This document shows, in pieces, positions 1 to 11,306 of a stretch of DNA of 64,000 nt. Position numbers and translations under genes: made by a program. The notes beneath the pieces were generated by a model. That model was not told the origin of the DNA, made no database searches, and saw only the letters and a list, made by a program, of their open reading frames with translations. Source of the DNA: Orientallactaga sibirica (lineage: Eukaryota; Chordata; Mammalia; Rodentia; Dipodidae); assembly GCA_036365145.1 (NCBI GenBank), contig JAEOAD010000015.1, positions 39,749,001 to 39,813,000 on the forward strand, given 5' to 3'. Every line of letters starts with the position of its first letter. Position 1 is the first letter of the stretch.

Positions 1-500
1 TTTCCACTTTGGTCGCTGCACATGGTAATGCTGAGAGATGTCCAGTGGCATTTTTCTCTGTTACAGATATACTTTCCCCTTCTTTCTTTGGTAAGGACAC
101 TATCAATTTCCCTACCTTGATAATCAGGACCAATCACCTGGATAATATAAAAACTGTCTTTGTTTTAGAGACATGAGGAATATAAAGTGGATAGATTGTG
201 GTCTTAACATCAAGCTATATTGGTAGAAGCCTTTCTCCTTTGAGAATCTTTAGGCCAATTAACAACATAGTTGCAGTACAGTAAATAAATCTTACCTGTT
301 GGATCATTAAAGTATAACTGGGGATGGTGCCACTCTCATTTCCCTCCTTTCATTTCCAGGCCCAAGATCCTTGACTATAAGGGAAATAGTCATATACTGG
401 ACATTACAGCACAGTCTCCAAAGAATTTTTTCTTAGCCCAGAAAGATATTTCCCCCATCTCATGCTAAACTCTAAAAAACCATTTTCAAGTTATGTCTCT
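1..500. other. Unassigned AT-rich sequence
   Basis: No gene or named repeat recognised in the first 500 bases. Confidence 0.4.
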
Positions 501-1990
501 AGGTCTAGAACTCATACCTGAAATAAATATAGTCAATAAATCCCTAACAGAATGATCATAAAAGAATCTAATGGCATCAATTATAGTTATAATGCTAAAA
601 CCACAGAACAAAGAAACTTTATTTAAATATTCAAGAGAAAATGCCAACTTCCTTTAAAGACAAACACATCAGAACAACATCAGACATTTCAGCAGAAACT
701 CTAACCCCCACAGAATCATAGAATGCTGTAATCCAAATCCTGAGAATAAGTAGTTGTTAAGAAAGATTTCAGTATTCAAGAGATATCATTGTAAGTTGAT
801 GGAGAAATAAAAACCTTCCACAACAAGCACAAGCATAGAACATTCATGACCAGTAAGCAATCATTGAATAAGAGATAACCAGAAACAAAACTGCTCATGA
901 AGGAATATACCTCATGAGTGGAATAGAACAACCAGGAAAGAGTAAAACATGTTCAGTGCAGTAACCCAGTAAGCTCCTAACATAAAGAAAGAATGAAGGG
1001 AACAAACAGTATACAATGTAACTAAGAAAACAGCCAACAGAATTCCAAGAATCAGGTAATATCTCTTAATCAAAGCCCTAACTGTGAGTGGTGTACACTT
1101 TCCAGTAAAAGATGCAGATTAGATGACTGGATCAAAAAAAAAAAAAAAAAAGACCCAAATGTTGGTTGTCTATAAGAGATATATCTCACTGGCAAAGACT
1201 GAAAGAAAAACAATGGAAAAGAACTATGAAGTAAGTGGACATTAAAACAAGAAGGCCATAGCTATATCTGACAGTGTATATTTCAAGTCGAGTAGTCATA
1301 ACAGAGTAATAGTTCAATACACAAACCAAAAATAAATAATCATAGCAAGGGTATTTGTATCAAATATTGGTACAACCAATTTCAAAAGCAAACATGACTA
1401 GATATAAAGGGAAAGTGAAATCCAGATATAATTATAGATAAAATGGGCTTTATGGACATTGTGTGATATTGCATCTGACAAAGCAGAATACACATTCTCT
1501 TTAGCAGTTCATGCAACTTTCTCCAAAATGACCACATTTTGACAATAAATAGTCTTAACAAATAGAAAAGATCCAAAATAATTTCTTGTAATACATCAGA
1601 TCATATTAAAATAATGATAGTATTCAATAACAAGAGAAACTACAAAAACTACACCAATATTAAACACATAGAGACTGAACAATAAACAATCTGTGAATCA
1701 TTCATAAAATCAAGGAGGTGATTGAAAATTTATGGAATCAAGTAAAAATAAAAACACAAAGTACCATGCATAACCTTGGGAATATAGCAGTTCTAAGGGA
1801 GAAGTGTAAAGCTAATTATCCTAGATTTTGTAATCTTAAAAAAGAGAGGCTCATCCTGGTATGGGAGGCACACAGAACAACAAATAGACAGATCTAGAGA
1901 AGAAATTCCCCATGAAACACCAAAACAGAGTAATAAAAGCTGCAAAGAAAAATAGCTCATTAAGTAGAAATGTAAACCCATCAGAATTAC
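500..1990 (+). repeat. Ancient L1, ORF1 end and ORF2 endonuclease
   Basis: Diverged L1 landmarks in order: an ORF1 C-terminal block near 660-760 (ATTTCAGCAGAAACTCTAAC), an endonuclease block at 1090-1200 (GATTAGATGACTGGATCAAAA, GTTGTCTATAAGAG), and the AATACACATTCTCTTTAGC block at 1488. Many indels. Confidence 0.65.
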
Positions 1991-2009
1991 CATTGATTAT
2001 TCAATGGAA

Positions 2010-2814
2010 GCTGTAAAACCCAAAAGGACATGGAAAAGAGTATTTAAAAACCATGGCTGGCCAACTGAAAGCTGGAAAAAGCTGCACTGCATGCAGCATA
2101 TGGGAGACAGAAGCCATCAACAGTGAAAATAGTGGATGCTGAATATTCATTGGCCAGACAAAATAACGGGTGCAATAGTGGGTGTCTACTCTTGTAACCA
2201 AGTGCTCCATAATTGACTGAAGGCCCTCTCTCAAGGAGGGAATACATAACTGAAAAACCTAAGTAAAAGTCTATGGTAGGTGAGGTCATGAGCCTTGGGG
2301 GTATAAGCCTGCTCATGTCTGACTAAATGTATATATTATTCCCACCAAGCTGCCCTGGGGACACTACACTAAATGTTCATGTCCACATATTAACGCTATT
2401 CTCACTTCTGGCTAGAGAAGCTTCTCTTTTCAGATGGTGATGACCACTGGGATGACACAAAAGGCAACATAGTGCTGAGAAGAAGGGATGGAAGCAAACA
2501 CCTCTGTCACATCCTCCAGTGGCTCAGGGACCATTGCGGAAGAGGGGCGGATAGAATGGAAGAGCCAAAGGAAGGATATGACCTCTTAACATGCAGCTGC
2601 CCAGACAGAAATTGGCCTCGATATCCATGATCTTGCAAAAAACCTTTGCAAGACCCTCAAAATAGAAGAGAAAATGATGTCATCAAATTAGGAGAGACTA
2701 ATGGAGAAAGGGAGGGGATATGATGGATTAGTTCTAAAGTGGAATGGGGGAGGAGGGAAATATCAGGTGTGGTTTTTTTGTATGCAAGATTAAAAGTCAA
2801 TAATAAAAAAAAAA
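2010..2814 (+). repeat. L1 3' UTR of an older subfamily
   Basis: Shares blocks with 15060-15630, for instance GAGAAGCTTCTCTTTTCAGATGGTG and the G-rich stretch near the end; finishes with AATAATAAAAAAAAAA at 2800-2814. Confidence 0.7.
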
Positions 2815-2839
2815 GCCATGGCTGGCAATCCAAACTATT

Positions 2840-3101
2840 TTTTTTTTGGAGAGAGACAGAAGGGGAGGGGGAGGAAGGGAGAGGAAGACAGATAGAGATG
2901 GGTGCACCAGCAGCCTTTCAGCCACTGTGAACGAAATCCAGATGGGTGTGCACCCTTATGGTCAAGTGTGGCCTTGCTCCCTTGCATCACTTTGCATATG
3001 GCTAAACGTGGGACCTGGAAATTGGAACAGCTGGAGATTAGAACCCACGTTCTTAGGCTTAGGAGGCAGGCGCCTTAACTGCTAAGCCATCTCTCCAGCC
3101 C
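2840..3101 (-). repeat. ID/B4-like SINE with 13-bp target duplication
   Basis: Flanked by AATCCAAACTATT at 2827-2839 and 3102-3114. Reverse orientation, head complement ending CTCTCCAGCCC. Confidence 0.95.
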
Positions 3102-3239
3102 AATCCAAACTATTATACCCAGCAAAATTATCCCTTATAATAGAAGGTAAAAAAAAACTTTCCATGACAAAAGCCAGTATTATGAATATATGAGCCCTAA
3201 GCAAGCACTACAGAGAGTATTGCATGAAAACTAGAATGA

Positions 3240-3424
3240 ATGTGCCTGGCGTGGTGGCACATGCCTTTAATTCCAGCACTTGGGAGGCAGAGGTAGGAGG
3301 ATTGCCAAGAGTTCAAGGCCACTCTGAGACAACATAGTAAACTTCAGGTCAGCCTGAGCTAGAGTGAGACCCTACCTCCAAAACAAACAAACAAACAAAC
3401 AAACAAACAAACAAACAAACAAAA
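3240..3424 (+). repeat. B1-like SINE with (AAAC)n tail
   Basis: GCCTGGCGTGGTGGCACATGC head; tail is eleven or so AAAC units at 3380-3424; flanks AACTAGAATGAAT and AACTGGAATGAAT are target duplications. Confidence 0.93.
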
Positions 3425-4352
3425 ACTGGAATGAATATGAAAGCATATGAAACAACAAACTCCATGAAGTCTTCAATTTAATTAATGTACAACTCCAAAT
3501 TATAACTCTAAACATAAATGGACTAACTTCCCAAATCAAAATACACAGGTTATGAGGCTGGATCATAAAACAGTATCTGTCCATTTGCTGTCTATAAGAA
3601 ATCCACCTTACTATTAGAGATAGATACAACCTTATGGTGAAAGGATAGAAAAAGATACTCTAAGCCAGTGAAACTAGGAAAAAAGCAAGTATGGCTATAC
3701 TAATATCTGATAAAATAAACTTTAAACTAAAAGTAATCAAAAGACAAAGATGGTCACTTTATACTCATTAGGCAAATAATTCAACAAGAGGTTATTACAA
3801 TTATAAATGTATCAAACCAGGGGCATCAAAGTTTATAAAACAAAGTCTACTACACACTAAATCAGAAATAAATCCCAACACAATAATGGTAAGAGATTTT
3901 ACTACTCCATTAATGTCAACAGATAGACCATCTTAACAGAAAATAAACAAAGAAATAATTGGGTTAAATAACATCATAGATCAAAAGGACTTAAAAGATA
4001 TCTTCAGAACCTTCCATCCTAACTACAGAATACACATTCTTCTTGGCAGCTCATGGAACCATCTACAGTATACATCATATATTAGAATGTAAAACAAGTC
4101 TTCACAAATTCAGAAAAATTGGTATAATTCTCTCTATTATATCAGACCATAATACAATAAAGCTAGAAAACAACAAAATACACCACTCCTGGAGACTGAA
4201 CAGCTCACTATTAAACAATGAATGGCTCATTGAATGAATCAAAAAGGGCTGAAGAGATAGCTTAGCAGTTAAGGCACTCTACCTGCAAAGCCTAAAGACC
4301 CATGTTTGACTCTCCAGACTCCACCTAAGCCAGACACACAAAAGGTGAGGCA

Positions 4353-4563
4353 GGGCTGGAGAGATGGCTTAGCGGTTAAAATGAAGCCTAAGAAGGTTCA
4401 GGCATCCAGGACCCACAAGCCAGATGCACAAGGGGGTGCATGCATCTGAGTTCGTTTGCAGAAATGGAGGCCCTGGTGTGCCCATTCTCTCTCTCTCTCT
4501 CTCTATCCTGCCTATTTCTGTATCTCTCTCTCAAATAAATACATAAATAATTAAAAAAAAAAA
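4353..4563 (+). repeat. ID/B4-like SINE inserted in another SINE
   Basis: Flanked by AAAGGTGAGGCA at 4341-4352 and 4564-4575. GGGCTGGAGAGATGGCTTAGC head, (CT)n and A-tail present. Confidence 0.95.
4484..4505. repeat. (CT)n tract of SINE
   Basis: Internal pyrimidine tract of the inner SINE; typical of this family. Confidence 0.7.
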
Positions 4564-4815
4564 AAAGGTGAGGCAAAAGCAAGGTCACATATGCCCACAA
4601 AATTGGAAAATATGGAGAAATGGAAGGATCCCTTCACTCTTATCACCTATCAAACCTAAACCCAGAAGAGAAAATTACCTGTATAGAGCAGTAACATCAA
4701 ACGAGATTGAAAAGGCAACTAAAAGCCTCCCAGCAAAAAATGTCCAGACCCAGAAAGATTCACTGTCAAATTTTATGAAATCTTCATTGAAGAACTAAAG
4801 GCAATATTTCTAATA

Positions 4816-4945
4816 TTTTATTTATCTATTTATTTTTTATGAGACACAGAGAGAGAGAGAGAAAGAGAGAGAATGGGCACAGTAGGGCTTCTAGCCACTG
4901 CAAATGAACTCAAAACACATGCACCTCATGTTCATATGAAAAGCC
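4816..4945 (-). repeat. Truncated ID/B4-like SINE
   Basis: Reverse A-tail and (GA)n tract, then GGGCTTCTAGCCACTGCAAATG; head missing. Splits L1 ORF2 within its RT domain. Confidence 0.82.
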
Positions 4946-5817
4946 AATATTGATCAAGTTATTTCACACACTTGAAAATAAAGGAATGATCCTTGACTAC
5001 TTCTATGAAGCCAGCATTTCACTAATGTCAAAAACAGAGATGCAACAACAAAATTATAGACCAATATTTCTGATGAGCCTAGATGCAAAAAATTTTAATA
5101 AAGTTCTTACAAATTATATCCAAGTACATCAAAGCAATCATCCATCTCAATCAATCAGTTCCATCTGAGGGATGCAGGGATGGTTCATCATACAGAAATC
5201 AATAAACACAATATATCATTAAAGATAAGAATCACATGATCATTTCAATAGATGAAGAACAGGCCTTCAACAAAATACATCAATTCATGATTAAAATACT
5301 AAAGAAATTTGGGATGCAGGGATCACATTTCAACATAATAATGGTTATAAATAACAGACCTAAAACCCATATCATACTATATGAGGAAAAACTTGAAGCA
5401 TGGCCCTTAAAGTTTGGAACAAGGCAGGAGTACACACTCTCACAACTGCTTTTCAACATAGTACTTGAAGTCTTAGGTCTAACAATAAGAGAAGAGAAAA
5501 AGTAAAGGTGACGAAAGTCAGAAGGGAAGAGGTCAAGGTAGCCCTATTTGCTGATGATATTATTGTATACACAAGTGACCTGAAAGACCCCACCAACAAA
5601 CTCCTAGAAGTGATAACTTCTTTCAGCACAGTGGCAAGCTATAAAATCAGCACCCAGAAGTCAGTAGCCTTCAAGTATACCAATGAAAAACACAGAGAGA
5701 AAGAAATCAGGGAAGTAGTCTCATTCACAATAGCCACAAAAAATTAGTTAAATATCTTAAAATATTCCTAACAATGAAGTGAAAGACCTACACAGTGAAA
5801 ATATAAAAACACTGAAT

Positions 5818-5960
5818 AAGACTGGAATGGTGGCACATCCCAACACTCAGGAGGCAGAGATAGAAGATAGCCATAAGTTCAAGGCCACCCTGAGACTGCA
5901 TAATGAATTCCATGTCAACCTGGTGAGACCCTACCTCAAACAAACAAACAAAAAAAAACT
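5818..5960 (+). repeat. B1-like SINE
   Basis: AACACTCAGGAGGCAGAGATAG to GAGACCCTACCTC plus (CAAA)n tail; flanks share ACTGAATAA. Confidence 0.88.
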
Positions 5961-6799
5961 GAATAAAAAAAGAGGAAGCCATGAGAAGATGGAAGACCCT
6001 TCCACATTCATGGATTAAAAGATATAATATTGTAAAAATGGCCATCCTACCAAAATATTCATATTCAATGCAATACCAATCAAAATTCCTGCAGTATTCT
6101 TCACAGAGTGAGAAGAAACTAATCTCAAATTCATATGGAATCACAAAAGGCCTCAGATAGCCAAAAGTATCCCCAGCAAAGGGAATACCCACTAATGATA
6201 GCTGATATCAAGATATACTACAAAACAGCATGGTACTGGCACAAAAAGACACATAGATCAGTGGAACAGAATAGAAGATCCAAGTTTAAATTCTAGTAAC
6301 TGCAGCTGCCTGATCTTTGACAAACAGGACAAAAGGCAGCATCTTCAACAAATGGTGCTGGAAAAACTGGATAACCACATGTGTAAAAATGAATCTAGAC
6401 TGTCTACTCTCACCCTGCACAAAAATCAACTCCAAATGGAACAAGGGCCTCTTTATAAGACCAAAAACTCTAAAATGACTCAAAGAAAAAGTAGGGACAA
6501 TACTCTATGAGGTAGACATAGGGAAAGACTTTGAATAAATCCCCAGTAGCCCAGAAATTAAACAAACACTCAACCATTGGGATTTCGTGAGTATAAAAGC
6601 AAACCATCAACAGAGTCAATAGACAATCTACATAATGGGAGAATATCATCACCAGCTATACATCTAACAGAGGTTTAATATCTAGAATATATAAAGAACT
6701 CAAAAAACTAAGCAATAAAAAAGCAAACAACCAATCGAACTCAAGTTGGAAGAGGTAAATCCAGTCTCAAAATAGACAGCCATTATCCAAAGGGAATAG

Positions 6800-7629
<830 letters not shown>

Positions 7630-7688
7630 TAGGGTGGAGGTGGGAAATAAATGATTTTGGAAATTATAGTGGACAATAGCAGGCCAAG

Positions 7689-7969
7689 CGTGGCAGTTTG
7701 ATTCAGGTGTCCCCCATAAACTTAGGTGTTCTGAATGCTAGGTGCCCAACTGATGGAGATTTGAGAATTAACGCCGCCTGTAGTCAGTGTATTATTGGGG
7801 GTGGGCTTATGGGTATTATAGCCAGTTTCCACATGCTAGTGTTTGGCACACTCTCCTGTTGCTATTGTCCACCTTATGTTGGCCAGGGGGTGATGTCCAC
7901 CCTCTTTTCATGCCATCATTTTCCCCTGCCATCACGGAGCTTCCCCTCAAGTCTGTAAGCCAAAATAAA

Positions 7970-8003
<34 letters not shown>

Positions 8004-8061
8004 CCCAAAAGCTGCTCTTGGTTGGGTGATTTCTGCCAGGAATGTGAACCTGACTGCAACA
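7689..8061 (+). repeat. MaLR-like solo LTR inside the HNRNPA3 pseudogene
   Basis: 373 bp flanked by CCAAG at 7684-7688 and 8062-8066 (5-bp duplication). The first base pair reads CG instead of TG; end is TGACTGCAACA. Contains AATAAA at about 7967 before a long T tract. Confidence 0.88.
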
Positions 8062-8164
8062 CCAAGTATGGACCCGTGAAGAGGGCAGTGTTGGTGGAAG
8101 AAGCTCTGGCAGGCCCTGTGATGGTGGTTGTGGATCTGGTGTTGGAAGGTAGATACAGTAGCAA

Positions 8165-8297
8165 AAAGGTCTCACTCGAGCTCAGGCTGACCTGGAATTC
8201 ACTGTGTCGTCTCAGGGTGACCTCAAACTCATGGCGATTCTCCTACCTCTGCCTCCCGGGTGCTGGGATTAGAGGCGTGCACCACCACACCTGGCAT
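8165..8297 (-). repeat. B1-like SINE
   Basis: Reverse orientation: TCTCACTCGAGCTCAGGC to CACCACACCTGGC. Confidence 0.9.
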
Positions 8298-8779
8298 TTA
8301 AAAGGGCTTCTCTCTTTCAGATGGATGCAGAACCTGAGGAGAGAATCAGCCCATTGCACCTCACCAGGCCACGAGCTGATGCCATAGAGTTAAAGGGGAA
8401 ATGAGCAAGAGTGATGCTTTATCGGTGAACCTGTTACCAGAACAAGGGCGAAGGAGATAGACACAAAGAACACTCAACCCCTACCAAATCAGATATCCAG
8501 AGACTCACAAAACCTCATCACTGAAATAGACCTAAAATGAACCCAACATGGCTCAGGGAAATTTGCAGAAAAGGGGACGGAAAGATTGTTAGAGCCATGA
8601 GCTGGGTCATTATGCACAGAGTGATTGCCTCTCCCACATAACTGATGGCTACCCCCATAAGGCAAGACCCACATTACCCACTGGAGGAGGACAGGGAGAA
8701 GGCTAACAATGGTACCATCATGGCTGTATATATAATATATACATAACTAATAAAAAATTGCCACCCCCCCAAAAAAAAA
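8298..8779 (+). repeat. Young L1 3' UTR, 5'-truncated
   Basis: Shares CTTCTCTCTTTCAGATGG and later blocks with the 3' UTR of the 23.5 kb L1 (30950 onward). Ends in C8A9 at about 8762-8779. Confidence 0.8.
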
Positions 8780-8997
8780 GCAGAAAAGGGCTATAGTTCT
8801 TAGCAGGAGAGAGAGCAAGGAGTTGTTAGGAAAGCTGCAGGTTGCTTTGAGGCAGTCATCCCAAATGCATTAGAGAAACTGTAAAAATCTGCCACAGATG
8901 GAGTGATGATCTATACTTAGAAAAGTTACTACAGCTTAGCCAGGAAACTCTTCTTGTTCAGGGCTGTCATAGGCATAGTTTGCAAAAAGTGCAGCTA

Positions 8998-9216
8998 GGG
9001 CTGGAGAGATGGCTTAGCAGTTAAGGTGCTTGCCTGCAAAGCCAAAGGACCCTGGTTTGCTTCTCCAGGACCCACTTAAGCCAGATGCACAAGGTGGTGC
9101 ATGCATCTGGAGTTTGTTTACAGTGTCTGAAGGCCCTGGAGTGCCCATTCTCTCTATCTACCTGCTTCTCTCCCTCTCCCTCTCTCTCTTGCTCTCAATA
9201 AATAAAATAATTTTTT
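8998..9216 (+). repeat. ID/B4-like SINE in HNRNPA3 pseudogene 3' UTR
   Basis: Perfect flanks AAAGTGCAGCTA at 8986-8997 and 9217-9228; removing it restores the HNRNPA3 3' UTR. Confidence 0.95.
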
Positions 9217-9365
9217 AAAGTGCAGCTATTGATCAATGCAATGTAGTTTCAGTTAGATGTGCTTTCCTGAGGTCATTCATCTGTTGTAGCTTTTTCTTTT
9301 TCTTTCATTACATCAGTTATATTGCCCTGTAAATTGTGGTAGTGATACCAGAAATAAAAAAGTAA

Positions 9366-9505
9366 GGTGGCTCATGCCTTTAATACCAGCACTCGGGAGG
9401 CAGAGGTAGGAGGATTGCTGAGAGTTCAAGGCCACCCTGAGACTACATAGTGAATTCAGGTCAGTCTGGGCTAGAGTGGGACCCTACCTTGAAAAACAAA
9501 TAACA
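9366..9505 (+). repeat. B1-like SINE at the pseudogene 3' end
   Basis: GTGGCTCATGCCTTTAATACC to GACCCTACCTTGAAAAAC; 5' end slightly truncated and joined to the pseudogene A-tail. Confidence 0.88.
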
Positions 9506-9739
9506 AAAAAGAGCAAGCACCTCCCCCCCACACACAAATGGGACAGGGAACTGAATAGAGTTCTCAAAGGAAGAAATAAAATGGCCAATAAACACATAAA
9601 AAGATGTTCAATATCTTTAGCTATTAGTAAAATGCAAATTAAAACTACTTTAATGTTCCACCTCAATCCAGTGAGAATGGCTATCATCAAAAATTCAAAT
9701 AAGACCTCCTTTCTTTACTTTAGAGTTGCCTGCACAGAC

Positions 9740-10130
9740 AGTGTGTGGACAGGCATGCAGGTCAGAGTGAGTAGGCCAGATCCCTGCTTCTGGGCTCCTC
9801 CCACCTTTCTTCTGCATGACAGGGTGTGGGTGGGTGGGCCAGTCTGGAGTGAGTAGGCCAGACTCCTGCTTCTGGGCTTCTCCCACCTCCCCACCTTCTG
9901 GGTTGCCTGCTTTCAGAAGCATGGGTCTAGAGTGAGTAGGCCAGACCCCTATCTCCTGGCTCTCCCACCTCCCTGGTCTGGGATCCATTCCCTGGTCTGT
10001 GTGCTGGAGGGCGCTGCACTAACTAGGCCAGGTCCCTCTTCCCTTGCTCCTCCCAGTCCCCTGGTCCAGGTAGGTCCCATTATGCTTTGCTTGGGGAGGC
10101 CTGGTCCCTATGTGAGCTGTGGAGTCTGGC
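9740..10130 (+). promoter_or_regulatory. Monomeric L1 promoter, type A
   Basis: Four tandem units near 9764, 9846, 9930 and 10010 sharing GAGTGAGTAGGCCAGACCCCT and a TCCCACC-rich second half, period about 82-84 bp. Confidence 0.7.
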
Positions 10131-10600
10131 CTTTTGCTCTGGTATCCTGACTGTCCACTGGGTACAAACGTCCCTGTTCACCTGAGTCAAAGGGTGCATG
10201 GGCCAAAGGACAAAAACTTGCTTCCTCCTCAACAAAATAGTCTTTCTAAAAATGGGTAGACAACAACACAAAAAAATCCAGTGGAAGTCAGAAAACTGAG
10301 AGATCTCCACCAAGGATGCCAAGTTCTATAATGAAAACCTCCAATGAAATCATAGAATGAAGTCAACAGACATTCATTCCCATAATGAAAACACAACAAC
10401 CAATGAGACACTGATTAAAAAAAAAAATCACTGAACTAGAAGGAAACTACAAAGAACCCACAATCGTATAAATGAAATTGAACAGAATCATCTATTAGAG
10501 CATTCAGCTTTTGACAGTAGGCTTAACTCGATTGAAGAAAACACTAGAAACTTCCAAAGAGATATGAATAAACTGAAGGTAAGTCAAGAAATGGAAGATC

Positions 10601-10860
10601 CCAGGCTGGAGAGATGGCTTAGCAGTTAAGGCGCCTGCCTCTTAAGCCTAAGAACGCTGGTTCCAATCTCCAGGTCACACGTTTAGCCAGATCCAAAGTG
10701 ACGCAAGGGTGCAATGCCACATTTGACCACAAGGGGGCACACACATCTGGATTTCGTTTATAGCAGCTGAGAGACTGCTGGCGCACCCATCTCTATCTGT
10801 CTTCCTCTCCCTCTCTCTCTGTCTCTCTCTCTCTGTGTCTCTCTCCCTCCCCCCCAAAAA
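10601..10860 (+). repeat. ID/B4-like SINE
   Basis: Flanked by AGAAATGGAAGATC at 10587-10600 and 10861-10874; has the GCCTAAGAACGCTGG variant middle. Confidence 0.95.
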
Positions 10861-11109
10861 AGAAATGGAAGATCTCAACAACTGTTGATTAAGCTTAATG
10901 AAGACTTGATCAAATGCAAGAATGAATTCCAGAAAGCATCAAGAAAATCAGAACTCAAGTTGAAATGATACCTCAAAAATTGATGGCCATGATACAAAAT
11001 AAGACAACAGAAAACAAAAATCAAATAGAAATTATGAAAACCTCTCTAGAACCACTCACCAACAGAGTTACTCATGTGGAAGACAGAACATCTGACCTGG
11101 AAGATAAGG

Positions 11110-11306
11110 GGCTGGAGAGATGGCTTAGCGGTTAAGGCATTTGCCTGCAAAGCCATAGGATCCTGGTTTGATTCTCCAGGACCCACATAAGCCAGATGCA
11201 CAAGGGCACGCATGCATCTGGAGTTCGTTAGCAGGGGCCAGAGGCCCTGGTGCTCACTCTTCCTCTCTCTCTCTCTCCCTCTTTCTCAAATTAATTAATT
11301 AAAAAA
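11110..11306 (+). repeat. ID/B4-like SINE at an L1 deletion junction
   Basis: GGGCTGGAGAGATGGCTTAGCGG head and TTAATTAATTAAAAAA tail. Left flank is L1 ORF1, right flank is L1 ORF2 (AGAGCAGAAATTAATGAATT), with no shared flank sequence. Confidence 0.9.

Larger units (their letters stand above)
4245..4610 (+). repeat. ID/B4-like SINE (outer copy), interrupted
   Basis: Starts GGGCTGAAGAGATAGCTTAGC and continues after the inner SINE with CAAAAGCAAGGTCACATATGCCC. Confidence 0.85.

Noticed and set aside
3380..3424. (AAAC)n as an independent microsatellite
   Set aside because: It is the expanded tail of the adjacent B1-like SINE.
5788..6192. 134-codon open frame on the minus strand
   Set aside because: Antisense to an old L1 ORF2 and crosses a B1-like SINE; no domain recognised.
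7816..8175. 119-codon minus-strand open frame with a lysine tract
   Set aside because: The lysines come from a poly-T tract in an LTR; the frame crosses from LTR into pseudogene.
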